A stretch of DNA of 64,000 bases from Nocardioides sp. W7 (GCF_022919075.1 NZ_CP095078.1:1674001-1738000), one strand, 5' to 3'; counted from the first letter of the stretch, positions 8,296-17,085 are shown. Numbers and translations: made by a program. The notes: a model not told the origin generated them from the sequence alone.

Positions 8296-9765
8296 ATGAC
8301 GATCACGGTGGAGAGCGAGACGGGGCAGGTGAGCGGGGCGACCGAGGTCGTGGCCCGCTTCGCCTGCACCCGCCAGGAGCCGGTCGGCCCCCCGGGGACC
8401 GACCGGCTCGCAGCGGCGACCCGGAGCCTGGTCGACACGGTCGGCGTGGCCCTGGCCGGACGGAGTACGCCGGCGGTCCGCGCCGTACGCGCCTGGGTCG
8501 GCGTCGAGCCCGCGGCCGGTGCGTCCGCTGTGTGGGGCGAGCCGGGCGGCCGGGGCGCCTCGCAGGCGGCCCTGGTCAACGGCACGGCCGGCCACGCGCT
8601 GGACTTCGACGACGCCTGCCCCTCGATGCCGCTGCACCCCAGCACGGTGCTGTGGCCGGCGCTGCTGGCGCTCAGCAACGCCGACACCGACCCGGACACC
8701 GCCCGGGAGACCGACCCCGGCCTCCTGGTCGAGGCGCTCGACGTGGGCAACGCGGTGGTGCGGGCGCTCGGTGAGGCGCTGCCGATGGACGCGCACTACG
8801 GCCGCGGCTGGCACAGCACCGCGACCGTCGGCCGGCTGGGTGCGGTCGCCGCGCTCGCCCGGCTGCGCGGTCTCACCGTGGACCAGACCCGGCACGCACT
8901 CGGCGTCGTCGCGTCGATGGCGGGGGGCAGCATCGCCAACTTCGGCACCGGCACCAAGCCGTTGCACGCGGGCCTCGCGGCGCGCGACGCGGTGATCGCG
9001 GTGCGGATGGTGGAGAACGGCCTCGACGCCGCCACCGACCAGCTCGAGCACCGACTCGGCTTCCTGGCCCTCTTCGGCGAGCCGACCCCCCTGGCGGTCG
9101 GCCGGCTCGAGGAGCGGCTCCGGCACTGGGAGCGGCACTGGACCGAGGACTGGTCGCTCAAGCGCTTCCCGTCCTGCTACGGAACCCATCGGGCCGTCGA
9201 CGCGGTCCTCGAGCTGCGGTCCGAGATCGCGGCCGCGATCGAGTGCGTCGACGTGCAGGTGCACCCCGGCTCGCTGCGACCGCTCATCGACCACCTGCCG
9301 GCCACCGGCACGGAGGCGAAGTTCAGCCTGCCGTTCACGGTTGCGCGGGCGCTGCTCACGGGCGGGCTCGTCGTCGGCGACTTCACCGACGCCGCGCTCG
9401 CCGACCCTGCGCTGGAGGTGCTGATGCCGCTGGTCCACGTCACCGCGGCCGACACGCCCCCCGGCCGCGCCGACCTGAGCGGTACGCCGTACGCCCACGT
9501 GTGCGTGCGGCTGGTCGACGGCACCCAGCATGAGCGCCTGGTGCTCCTCACCCGCGGCGACAGCCGCAACCCGCTCACCGATGCCGAGGCCGACCAGAAG
9601 TTCCTCGGCGCCATCGCCGCGGTCGGCTGGCCGGAGCCGGACGGCCGGGCGCTGCTGGAGCAGGTCCGGGTCGCCCTGACCGGACCCGGCGCGCTGGCTC
9701 AGGCGCTGACCGCGCTGGCCGCGGACCCGCCCACCATCCCCGATCGAGCAGGAGAGCGACCGTGA
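8296..9765 (+). CDS. MmgE/PrpD family protein (dehydratase or related)
   Basis: A 489-residue full-length MmgE/PrpD protein. Recognisable family segments are the TRSLVDTVGVALAG start of the helical domain, the VNGTAGHALDFDDACPSMPLHPS active-site region, GRGWHSTATVGRLGAVAALARL, and the small-domain SLKRFPSCYGTHRAVDAVLEL. Members dehydrate methylcitrate or decarboxylate cis-aconitate, among others; the substrate here is unknown. The start at ATG 8296 is 5 bp after the dehydrogenase stop, and the stop overlaps the next GTG by 4 bp, so it lies in a tightly coupled operon. A second copy's 3' end is at the window start. Confidence 0.85.
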   Translation: MTITVESETGQVSGATEVVARFACTRQEPVGPPGTDRLAAATRSLVDTVGVALAGRSTPAVRAVRAWVGVEPAAGASAVWGEPGGRGASQAALVNGTAGHALDFDDACPSMPLHPSTVLWPALLALSNADTDPDTARETDPGLLVEALDVGNAVVRALGEALPMDAHYGRGWHSTATVGRLGAVAALARLRGLTVDQTRHALGVVASMAGGSIANFGTGTKPLHAGLAARDAVIAVRMVENGLDAATDQLEHRLGFLALFGEPTPLAVGRLEERLRHWERHWTEDWSLKRFPSCYGTHRAVDAVLELRSEIAAAIECVDVQVHPGSLRPLIDHLPATGTEAKFSLPFTVARALLTGGLVVGDFTDAALADPALEVLMPLVHVTAADTPPGRADLSGTPYAHVCVRLVDGTQHERLVLLTRGDSRNPLTDAEADQKFLGAIAAVGWPEPDGRALLEQVRVALTGPGALAQALTALAADPPTIPDRAGERP

Positions 9766-10910
9766 CCGGCAACCACCCTCAGGTCGAGATCTTCGAGGAG
9801 GGGATGCGCGAGGGCATGCAGATCGAGAGCGCCGACATCCCCGTCGAGGCCAAGATCCGGCTGCTCGACGCGCTGTCCGCCACCGGGCTGCGCAACATCG
9901 TCGTCGGCTCGTTCGTCAGCCCGAGGTGGGTGCCGCAGATGGCCCGGGTCGAGGAGGTCATCGCCGGGTTCACCCCCGTCGAGGGCGTCTCCTACTCCGC
10001 GCTCGCGCTCAACGCCAAGGGCGCCGAGCGCCGCGCCGAGCACACCCCGCCGCTGTCGCCGCCCCCCCACGTCCAGCGCACCACCGTCCACCTGTGCGAC
10101 GTCTTCGTGCAGCGCAACACCGCCAAGTCCCAGCGCGACGAGATCGCCGCGCTCGAGGGCACGATCACCCGCGCGGTCGAGCGGGGGATCACCGACGCCG
10201 TGGTCGCGATCAACGCCGCCTGGGGCTCGAACTGGGTCGGTCCGTTCACCCTGGAGCAGCGCCTCGCGGTCCTCGACCTCCAGTTCGCCGCCTGGCGGGC
10301 CGCCGACATCGAGCCGCGGACCATCTGGATCGGCGACCCGATGAGCTGGAACACCCCGCGTGCCGTCGAGGAGACGATCCGGGCCTGCGTCGAGCGGTTC
10401 CCCGCGGTCACGACGTACCACCTGCACCTGCACAACGGCCGCGGCAGCGCGCTGACCTCGGCGTACGTCGCCCTGCGCGCGCTCGGCGCCGACCACACCC
10501 TGGCGCTGGACACCTCCATCGGCGGCATGGGCGGTTGCCCCTACTGCGGCAACGGTCGCGCCACCAAGATGATCCCGACCGAGGACCTCGTCGACCTCCT
10601 GCACGAGGAGGGCATCGAGACCGGCATCGACCTGGCGAGGCTGATCGAGGCGGCCCACGTCGCCGAGGAGGTCGTTGGCCACGAGCTGTACGGCCACGTC
10701 AGCAAGGTCGGCCCGCGCCCCCGCGGCGCGGACCTCTACGCGATGGACATGCCGTTCGTCGAGACCATCGCCGAGGCCCAGCACTTCCGCCTCGGACCCG
10801 ACACGTACGCCGGCTGCCTCTCGCCGTACAAGCAGCCGATCACCTCGCCCGCCCGCGCGGCCGCGGAGGCCGGTCAGCCGGCCGTCCTGCTGCTGCCCGA
10901 GAGCGACTGA
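9762..10910 (+). CDS. HMG-CoA lyase-like DRE-TIM metallolyase
   Basis: A 382-residue TIM-barrel enzyme of the DRE-TIM group. Landmarks are FEEGMREGMQIES (Arg16-Glu17), YHLHLHNGRG with the metal-binding His222 and His224, and GGMGGCPYCGNGRATKM, whose GGCPY contains the loop cysteine (Cys259) of HMG-CoA lyases. The first motif is RDG in HMG-CoA lyases and related synthases, so the metal-ligand Asp is replaced by Glu here. A retro-aldol or retro-Claisen cleavage of a hydroxyacyl-CoA is likely. The GTG start overlaps the previous stop (GTGA). It lies between MmgE/PrpD and CoA-transferase genes, which suggests cleavage of a branched CoA ester in this pathway. Confidence 0.75.
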   Translation: MTGNHPQVEIFEEGMREGMQIESADIPVEAKIRLLDALSATGLRNIVVGSFVSPRWVPQMARVEEVIAGFTPVEGVSYSALALNAKGAERRAEHTPPLSPPPHVQRTTVHLCDVFVQRNTAKSQRDEIAALEGTITRAVERGITDAVVAINAAWGSNWVGPFTLEQRLAVLDLQFAAWRAADIEPRTIWIGDPMSWNTPRAVEETIRACVERFPAVTTYHLHLHNGRGSALTSAYVALRALGADHTLALDTSIGGMGGCPYCGNGRATKMIPTEDLVDLLHEEGIETGIDLARLIEAAHVAEEVVGHELYGHVSKVGPRPRGADLYAMDMPFVETIAEAQHFRLGPDTYAGCLSPYKQPITSPARAAAEAGQPAVLLLPESD

Positions 10911-10978
10911 GACCCCCCAGCACCCGGCCCTCGAGGGGCCCGCCCGGCTCGCCGGGAACCACACACAGGAGGAACCCC

Positions 10979-12199
10979 ATGGCTGAAGGCACCCGCGGCT
11001 CGCTCGCCGGGCTTCGCGTCATCGAGATCAGCACGTCGGTCGCCGGCCCCCTGGCCGGACAGATCCTCGGCGACCTCGGCGCCGAGGTGATCAAGGTCGA
11101 GCGCGTCGGCTCCGGCGACGACACCCGCCAGTGGACCCCGCCGGCGTGGGACGGCGAGTCGATCGCGTTCCTCCACCTCAACCGCAACAAGCTCAGCCTG
11201 GAGCTGGACTACAAGGACCCGCGCGGCCGGCGGGTACTGCGGGACCTGATCGCCTCCGCCGACGTCCTGGTGCAGAACCTGCGACCGGGCGCCCTGGCGA
11301 AGGTCGGGTTCTCGTGGGAGGAGCTGCAGGAGATCAACCCCCGGCTGGTCTACTGCGACATGACCGGCTTCGGGCGCACCGGACCGAAGGCCACGGAGCC
11401 GGCGTACGACCCGCTGCTGCAGGCGTACTCCGGGATCATCGACATGATGGGCACCGGTGACGGACCGCCGGCCCGCGTGCCGCTGTCGATCCTCGACAAG
11501 GGCACCGCGATGTGGGCCGCGATCGGCGTGCTCGACGCGCTGCGCACCGTGGAGCGGACCGGCAAGGGCGTGCACGTCGGGGTCTCGTTGCTGGAGACCG
11601 CCGTGACCTGGACCCACGCCAACGTGATGGGTGCCCTGGCGGGCAACGGCAAGCCGAAGAACCTCGGCTCCGGCCACGCCGGGGTGGTGCCGTACGGCGC
11701 CTTCCCGACCCGCGACGGCTGGGCCTTCATCTCCGCCGGCAACCAGGCCCTGTGGACCCGCTTCTGCACGGCCACCGGCGCCGAGGAGCTGGCGACGCGG
11801 GAGGGGTTCGGGTCGAACCCGGAGCGCTCGGCCAACCGGGAGCAGGTCGAGGCGGCCGTCTCGGAGGTGACCCGGGGCTTCGAGACCGCGGGGCTGATCA
11901 CGCTGCTCAACGAGGCCGGCATCCCGTGCTCGGCGGTCAACTCGGTGCCCGACATGGTCGACGACCCGCAGGTCAAGGCGCTCGGCCTGATCGAGCCGAT
12001 GGCGCACACCGAGGTGGAGAACTTCGAGGTCGTGAACCTGCCGATCACCTTCGGTGGCGAGTACCCCGAGCACCAGTGCCCGCCGCCGGTGCTGGGGGCC
12101 GACACCGATGCCGTGCTGAGCCGACTGGGCGTCAGCGCGGAGTCCATCGCCGAACTGCGCCGCGACGGCGTGGTCGCCTCGGTCGCGGACCGGCCGTGA
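10979..12199 (+). CDS. CaiB/BaiF family class III CoA-transferase
   Basis: A 406-residue CoA-transferase of family III. It has the N-terminal LRVIEISTSVAGPLAGQILG and GAEVIKVER, and the catalytic Asp in VPLSILDKGTAMWAAIGVL (Asp173), matching Asp169 of formyl-CoA transferase. Family members move CoA from a donor such as succinyl-CoA to a carboxylic acid. ATG 10979 has an excellent AGGAGG upstream. The GTGA overlap with the aldehyde dehydrogenase at its 3' end shows tight coupling. It probably activates the acid that the acyl-CoA dehydrogenase, hydratase and lyase of the same operon then process. Confidence 0.87.
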   Translation: MAEGTRGSLAGLRVIEISTSVAGPLAGQILGDLGAEVIKVERVGSGDDTRQWTPPAWDGESIAFLHLNRNKLSLELDYKDPRGRRVLRDLIASADVLVQNLRPGALAKVGFSWEELQEINPRLVYCDMTGFGRTGPKATEPAYDPLLQAYSGIIDMMGTGDGPPARVPLSILDKGTAMWAAIGVLDALRTVERTGKGVHVGVSLLETAVTWTHANVMGALAGNGKPKNLGSGHAGVVPYGAFPTRDGWAFISAGNQALWTRFCTATGAEELATREGFGSNPERSANREQVEAAVSEVTRGFETAGLITLLNEAGIPCSAVNSVPDMVDDPQVKALGLIEPMAHTEVENFEVVNLPITFGGEYPEHQCPPPVLGADTDAVLSRLGVSAESIAELRRDGVVASVADRP

Positions 12200-13656
12200 C
12201 CACCCTCCTCGACCCGGCCGCGTGGAGCGGTCGCGTATTCGACGGCACCTGGCGCGCGGTCCCCGCCACGCTGACGACGACCGAGCCGGCCACCGGGACG
12301 GCGGTCGGCACCGTCGGCGTCGCCACCCCCGACGACGTGCTGTCGTCCGTGGCCACCGCCCGGCAGACGCAGCGCGCCTGGGCGGCCGCGGGCTACCACG
12401 TGCGGGCCGGCGTCCTGCGACGTGCGGCGCAGGTCTTCAGCGAGAACGCCCCCGAGATCACCGACCTGTTCGCCCGCGAGGCCGGTGCCCCGCAGCGGGT
12501 CGCCGGCCCCCAGGCGGCGATCTCGGCCGAGGAGTGCTTCGAGGCCGCGGCCCTGGCGGCCATGCCCGCCGGTGACCTGCTGCGCTCGATGCAGCCCCGG
12601 CTCTCCATGGCCCGCCGGGTGCCGGTCGGCGTGGTCGGCGTGATCGCGCCGTTCAACTCCCCGATCCTGCTCGCCCTGCGTGCCGTGGCGCCCGCCCTGG
12701 CCCTCGGCAACGCCGTCGTGCTGAAGCCCGACCCGCGCACCGCCGTGGTCGGCGGCGTGCTGCTGGCCCGGGTCTTCGAGGCGGCCGGTCTCCCGGCCGG
12801 CCTGCTGCACGTGCTGCCCGGCGGCGTCGACGTCGGCGAGGCGATCGTGGCCCATCCCGACGTGCCCGTTCTGGCCTTCACCGGGTCCACCGGGGCCGGC
12901 AAGGCGATCGCCGCCGCGGCTGCGGCGAACCTCAAGCGCACCCACCTCGAGCTGGGCGGCAACTCGGCCTCCGTCGTGCTGGAGGACGCGGACGTCGACG
13001 CGGCCGCCGCGGCCGGCGCGTGGGGCTCCTTCCGCCACGCCGGCCAGATCTGCATGGCCACCGGCCGGCACCTGGTGCACGAGTCGATCGCCGAGCGGTA
13101 CGTCGCCCGGCTCGCCGAGGTCGCCGCCGGGCTCCGGCTCGGGGACCCGGCCCGCACCGACGCCGACGTGGGGCCGATCATCGACGCCACCCAGCGCGAC
13201 CGGGTGCACCGGATGGTCACCGACTCCGTCGCGGCCGGCGCCCGGCTGGTCACGGGCGGCGAGCCGGAGGGCCCGTTCTACCGGCCGACCGTGCTCGCCG
13301 GTGTCCCGGCCGACGCACCGGCGTACCGCGACGAGGTGTTCGGCCCGGTGGCCTCCGTGGTCACCTTCGCCAGCGACGACGAGGCCGTCGCGCTGGCGAG
13401 CGACACGCCGTACGGCCTGGCGCTGGGGGTGTTCACGCGCGACGTGATGCGCGGCCTGGCCCTGGCGGAACGGATCCCCGCGGGGCTGGTGCACATCAAC
13501 GACCAGACCATCAACGACGAGCCGGTGGCGCCCTTCGGCGGCGTCGGCCACTCGGGGAACGGGGCCCGGCACGGCGGCCACGAGGCCAACCTAGAGGCGT
13601 TCACCGAGCTCCAGTGGGTCACCGTTCGGGGCAGCGTGCCCGACTACCCGTGGTGA
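12196..13656 (+). CDS. NAD(P)-dependent aldehyde dehydrogenase, aromatic/vanillin type
   Basis: A 486-residue aldehyde dehydrogenase. The cofactor site is visible as GVIAPFNSPILLALRAVAPAL and FTGSTGAGKAIA, the general-base Glu lies in HLELGGNSASVVLEDA, and the catalytic Cys in HAGQICMATGRHL. The ending PFGGVGHSGNGARHGG is typical of benzaldehyde and vanillin dehydrogenases. It could oxidise the aldehyde made by the ThDP decarboxylase at 5456. GTG 12196 overlaps the CoA-transferase stop by 4 bp. Assignment to the superfamily is sure; the substrate is inferred. Confidence 0.87.
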   Translation: MTTLLDPAAWSGRVFDGTWRAVPATLTTTEPATGTAVGTVGVATPDDVLSSVATARQTQRAWAAAGYHVRAGVLRRAAQVFSENAPEITDLFAREAGAPQRVAGPQAAISAEECFEAAALAAMPAGDLLRSMQPRLSMARRVPVGVVGVIAPFNSPILLALRAVAPALALGNAVVLKPDPRTAVVGGVLLARVFEAAGLPAGLLHVLPGGVDVGEAIVAHPDVPVLAFTGSTGAGKAIAAAAAANLKRTHLELGGNSASVVLEDADVDAAAAAGAWGSFRHAGQICMATGRHLVHESIAERYVARLAEVAAGLRLGDPARTDADVGPIIDATQRDRVHRMVTDSVAAGARLVTGGEPEGPFYRPTVLAGVPADAPAYRDEVFGPVASVVTFASDDEAVALASDTPYGLALGVFTRDVMRGLALAERIPAGLVHINDQTINDEPVAPFGGVGHSGNGARHGGHEANLEAFTELQWVTVRGSVPDYPW

Positions 13657-13688
13657 CCACTCCCGACCGAACCACTGAGGAGAACCCG

Positions 13689-14468
13689 ATGACCGAGCCC
13701 GTCCTCCACGTCGAGACCCGCGGCCGGGTCCGGTGGCTGACCCTGAACCGCCCGGACCGCCGCAACGCGCTCAACCTGGAGCTCAACGAGGCGCTGGTGG
13801 ATGCGGTGATGGAGGCCGACCACGACCCCGAGGTCTACGCCATCGCCATCACCGGCACCGGGAAGGCGTTCTGCTCCGGTGCCGACCTGTCCGACGCCAA
13901 GACGCGGGCGGATCGGGGCGAGGCCTGGTACGGCCCGCTGCACAACCGGTACCGCAGCCTCTTCGAGGTGATGATCGACAGCCGCAAGCCGACCCTCGCG
14001 GTCGTCAACGGCCCGGCGGTGGCCGGTGGCTTCGAGCTGGCCCTGTCGTGCGACCTGCGGGTGGTGGCCGACCACGCCTTCTTCGCGGTGCCGGAGTCGC
14101 GCCGCGGTCGCGGCGCCCACTACGCCTCGGTCGCCCTGCCCCGGATGGTGCCCCAGGGCATCGCGATGGAGTGGCTCTACAGCGGTCGCAGGATCGAGCT
14201 GGCCGAGGCCGAGCGCTGGGGCCTGGTCAACCGCACGGCGCCGGCCGAGGGGCTCGTCGAGGCCGCCGAGGAGCTCCTGGCCTCCTTCACCGACTCCGCA
14301 CCGCTGTCGTTGCAGCGTCTCAAGCTGACCTACCGGCGTACCGAGTCCATGGACCCGCACGCCGCCATCCGGCTCGACATCGGCCCCGACGTCTACTCCT
14401 CGGAGGACCAGAAGGAGGGCGCTCGCTCCTTCCTGGAGAAGCGGGAGCCGCGCTGGCAGGGCCGCTGA
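13689..14468 (+). CDS. Enoyl-CoA hydratase/isomerase family protein
   Basis: A 259-residue crotonase-fold protein. The oxyanion-hole regions are AFCSGADLSDAKTRADRG and GPAVAGGFELALSCDLRVVAD. At the position of the second catalytic Glu the protein reads PESRRGRGAHYASVALPRMV, which keeps a Glu before the arginine run. It may hydrate the enoyl-CoA produced by the dehydrogenase at 7112, or act as an isomerase. ATG 13689 has GAGGAG upstream. Last gene of the plus-strand operon that begins at 5456; a 136-bp gap then separates it from the IclR genes. Confidence 0.82.
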   Translation: MTEPVLHVETRGRVRWLTLNRPDRRNALNLELNEALVDAVMEADHDPEVYAIAITGTGKAFCSGADLSDAKTRADRGEAWYGPLHNRYRSLFEVMIDSRKPTLAVVNGPAVAGGFELALSCDLRVVADHAFFAVPESRRGRGAHYASVALPRMVPQGIAMEWLYSGRRIELAEAERWGLVNRTAPAEGLVEAAEELLASFTDSAPLSLQRLKLTYRRTESMDPHAAIRLDIGPDVYSSEDQKEGARSFLEKREPRWQGR

Positions 14469-14557
14469 CCCACGGCGTCGGCACGGCAACACGGCTGAAA
14501 CGTTTCCTCCCGCCGCCATTGCCAGCAGGTGACGGGTGACACTAGTATCGCCTCTGT

Positions 14558-14582
14558 CGTTCCGAATATCAGAACGGCGTTC
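14558..14582. promoter_or_regulatory. Putative IclR operator, CGTTC-N9-GAACG plus adjoining palindrome
   Basis: CGTTC (14558-14562) and GAACG (14572-14576) are separated by 9 bp. The right arm also forms a perfect palindrome GAACG-G-CGTTC (14572-14582). It lies 28 bp before the start of the first IclR gene in a 136-bp gap (14469-14604). The same 19-bp layout recurs at 25021 and 30533. Autoregulation by an IclR protein is inferred. Confidence 0.62.
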
Positions 14583-14604
14583 CACAAACTGGAAGGGTGC
14601 GACG

Positions 14605-15363
14605 ATGAGTCAGACGACGTTGGACAGGGAGACGGACAGCCGTCGGTCGGTCCTGGGCCGGGCCTTCGACATCCTCGAGTGCTTCACCGACGGTGAGCCC
14701 GAGCAGACCATCGGCTCGCTGTGCGCGAAGACCGACCTCCCGCCGGCGACCGTGCACCGGATGCTCGCCAACCTCGCCGAGTGGGGCGCCGTCGAGCGGG
14801 CCTCCCGCGGGCGCTACCGCCTCGGCATGCGGCTGTGGCGGCTGGGCTGGGGCGTCCCCGGCGCCCGCACCCTCAAGGACATCGCTCGGCCGTTCCTCGT
14901 CGACCTGCACGCCGCCTGCGGCGAGCTGACCCTGCTGGCCTCCCGCGATCGCGACCAGGTGCTGGTCACCGACATCATCGCCGGCAACGCCGAGGCCCGG
15001 CTCCAGCGACTCCCGCGCCAGCTCCCGATGGTGGGCTCGGCGCCCGGCTCGGTGTTCCTGGCCAACATCGAGCCCGACGAGGCCACCCGGCTCGTCGGCA
15101 CCCGCGGCACCGTCGACTTCCAGTTCTGGCAGCGGATGGCGGAGATCCGGCGCAACGGCGTGGCCGTCTCGCGCGGCACCAAGCCCGGCTCGACCGGCTG
15201 GGTCGCCGCCCCGGTCTTCGACGGTGCCGGTGCGATCCGCTCGACGATCTGCGTCGTGGTTCCGACCGAGCGGCTCAACACCGTCGGTCTCTCGCACGCC
15301 GTGCACCGCGCGGCCCGGGCGGTCAGCCAGGGTCTCTCGGTCGCGATGCCGTCCGCGAGCTGA
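14605..15363 (+). CDS. IclR family transcriptional regulator 1
   Basis: A 252-residue IclR-type regulator. The N-terminal winged helix-turn-helix (about residues 12-75) has RAFDILECFTDGEPEQTIGS and LPPATVHRMLANLAEWGAVE. The C-terminal effector domain runs from about residue 85, with the usual GSAPGSVFLANIEPDEATRL and GSTGWVAAPVFDGAGAIRST segments. An alternative start at 14536 would add 23 residues through the operator repeat; ATG 14605 has GGAAGGG before it and is preferred. A second IclR gene starts 4 bp after its stop. It may control the upstream operon, itself, or the dioxygenase genes that share its upstream repeat. Confidence 0.88.
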   Translation: MSQTTLDRETDSRRSVLGRAFDILECFTDGEPEQTIGSLCAKTDLPPATVHRMLANLAEWGAVERASRGRYRLGMRLWRLGWGVPGARTLKDIARPFLVDLHAACGELTLLASRDRDQVLVTDIIAGNAEARLQRLPRQLPMVGSAPGSVFLANIEPDEATRLVGTRGTVDFQFWQRMAEIRRNGVAVSRGTKPGSTGWVAAPVFDGAGAIRSTICVVVPTERLNTVGLSHAVHRAARAVSQGLSVAMPSAS

Positions 15364-15366
15364 TCC

Positions 15367-16089
15367 GTGTCCGTCCTCGACAAGACCGTCCAGGTCATCG
15401 ACGTCCTCGGCCGGGCCTCCGGGCCGATGCGTCTGGGCGCGGTCGCCGAGCACGTCGCGATGCCCAAGTCGTCGGCACACCGGCTGCTGGCTGAGCTCGC
15501 CCAGCTCGGTCTGGTGCGCCGCGCCGGCGAGGGGGAGTACGCCCTCGGCTACCGGCTCGTGCAGTGGGGCCACCTCGCGGACCGCTCGGTGGGGCTGCGC
15601 TCGCTGGCCGAGCCGGTGATGACCGAGCTGCGCGACGACGTCCGCGAGAGCGTCCACCTCTACGTGCGCCAGGACAACCACCGGGTCTGCGTGCTGTCGG
15701 TCGAGGGCCCGCACACCCTGCGGCCCGTGGCGGTGCTCGGCAGCCCGATGCCGCTGGGCTACGGCGCCGCCGGCAAGCTGCTGCTCGCGCACGCCGACGA
15801 GCGGGTGCAGCTGGCGGTGGAGCGCGAGCTTCCGGAGCACCGCGGCCGGACGCTCCCCACCCGCGAGGAGCTCGCCGCCATCCGCGACCGCGGGGTCTCG
15901 GTGTCGATCGGTGAGATGGAGGACGGCCTCACGGCGGTGGCGACCCCCGTGCGGGCCCCCGGTGGGGGCGTCTTCGCCGCGCTCGCCGTGGCCAGCGTGA
16001 CCACCCGGATGCCCGTCGAGCGGCACTCCGAGATCGTGACCCGACTGGCCGACGCGGCCGGCCGGATCAGTGTCGCCATCGGCGGCTGA
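15367..16089 (+). CDS. IclR family transcriptional regulator 2
   Basis: A 240-residue IclR-type regulator. Its winged helix-turn-helix is compact (KTVQVIDVLGRASGPMRLG, then MPKSSAHRLLAELAQLGLVR, residues 6-55). The effector domain follows with LAEPVMTELRDDVRESVHLY and MPLGYGAAGKLLLAH. The GTG start is 4 bp after the stop of IclR 1, so the two are coexpressed and might form hetero-oligomers or answer to two different ligands. They are clearly different in sequence, so this is not a recent duplication. The next gene is the C-C hydrolase, after 124 bp. Confidence 0.88.
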   Translation: MSVLDKTVQVIDVLGRASGPMRLGAVAEHVAMPKSSAHRLLAELAQLGLVRRAGEGEYALGYRLVQWGHLADRSVGLRSLAEPVMTELRDDVRESVHLYVRQDNHRVCVLSVEGPHTLRPVAVLGSPMPLGYGAAGKLLLAHADERVQLAVERELPEHRGRTLPTREELAAIRDRGVSVSIGEMEDGLTAVATPVRAPGGGVFAALAVASVTTRMPVERHSEIVTRLADAAGRISVAIGG

Positions 16090-16110
16090 GCAACCTCGAA
16101 GCGGTTGTTC

Positions 16111-16134
16111 CACAGGGTGCGAGAAGGGCCTGTG
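16111..16134 (+). promoter_or_regulatory. Small hairpin in leader of the meta-cleavage operon
   Basis: CACAGG (16111-16116) can pair with CCTGTG (16129-16134). It lies in the 124-bp gap between IclR 2 and the hydrolase. GTTCCACA at 16107 also occurs at 14579, close to the IclR 1 operator. Too weak to call a terminator; it may be part of a regulatory site. Confidence 0.25.
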
Positions 16135-16213
16135 ATCCAACCGTCCCGGGGTGAGGCTGGTCCCAGCCGCCGCGACCTGCCGTCGCGGTCAACGTCTTGA
16201 GGAAGGGGCGAGG

Positions 16214-17065
16214 ATGCCATCCCTGTCGAAGAGCGAGACCAGCAAGTTCGTCGAGACGCCGAGCGGGCGGATCCACCTGCACGAGGCCGGTGAGGGTCAC
16301 GCCGTGGTCATGCTGCACGGCAGCGGTCCGGGCGCGACCGGGTGGAGCAACTTCAACCCCAACCTGTCGCACCTCGCCGAGCGCTTCCGGGTGATCGCCC
16401 CGGACATGCCGGGCTGGGGCGAGTCGGACCCGGTCTCGTACGAGGACCGGGACCACGTCACCGCGGCGATCCAGCTGCTCGACGCCCTCGGCATCGAGAA
16501 GGCCGCCTTCGTCGGCAACTCGATGGGCGGCGCGACCTCCCTCAAGGTCGCCGGTCGGCACCCCGACCGGGTCAGCCACCTGGTGACCATGGGCTCGGGT
16601 GCCCCGGGCCCGCGGGTCTTCAGCCCCGGCGGCGGCCCGACGGAGGGCCTCAAGGTGCTGCACCGCGGCTACCGCGACCCGTCCCTGGAGAACATGCGGG
16701 CGCTGTGCCAGATCATGGCCTTCGACCAGGCGTTCGCCACCGACGAGCTCGTCCAGCAGCGCTTCGACAGCTGCGCGACGCACCCCGAGCACATCGCCAA
16801 CTTCGCCGCCGGGCTCGGCCGCCCGCGGCGCGGCGAGTCCACCCTGGAGGACATCGCCTCGATCAAGGCGCCGGCCATGATCATCCACGGTCGCGACGAC
16901 CGGGTCGTCCACTTCGAGGCCGGCCTGCGCCTGGTGTCGACGATCGAGAACTCGCGCCTGGTCCTGCTCAACCGCTGCGGCCACTGGGCCCAGCTCGAGC
17001 ACGCGGCGGAGTTCAACCACCTCGTGCGCGACTTCATCGACAACGCAGCGCCCGCCGGGCACTGA
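16214..17065 (+). CDS. Alpha/beta hydrolase, meta-cleavage product C-C hydrolase (HsaD/BphD-like)
   Basis: A 283-residue alpha/beta hydrolase of the meta-cleavage-product group. The oxyanion loop MLHGSGPGATGWSNF, the nucleophile Ser103 in FVGNSMGGATSL, Asp229 in HGRDDRVVHFEAG and His257 in CGHWAQLEHA are all in place. The enzyme should hydrolyse the dienoate made by the extradiol dioxygenase at 23239. ATG 16214 has GAGGAAGGGG upstream; the earlier in-frame start at 16151 would add 21 basic residues without family support. First gene of the HsaABCD-like block, 20 bp before the monooxygenase gene. Confidence 0.88.
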   Translation: MPSLSKSETSKFVETPSGRIHLHEAGEGHAVVMLHGSGPGATGWSNFNPNLSHLAERFRVIAPDMPGWGESDPVSYEDRDHVTAAIQLLDALGIEKAAFVGNSMGGATSLKVAGRHPDRVSHLVTMGSGAPGPRVFSPGGGPTEGLKVLHRGYRDPSLENMRALCQIMAFDQAFATDELVQQRFDSCATHPEHIANFAAGLGRPRRGESTLEDIASIKAPAMIIHGRDDRVVHFEAGLRLVSTIENSRLVLLNRCGHWAQLEHAAEFNHLVRDFIDNAAPAGH

Positions 17066-17085
17066 GACCCGGGAGGGACACCACC

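Noticed and set aside
10979..12199. Loss of the catalytic Asp in the CoA-transferase (GVSLLE instead of VDVSMxD)
   Set aside because: Counting against formyl-CoA transferase puts the catalytic Asp169 at the earlier motif LSILDKG, where Asp173 is present.
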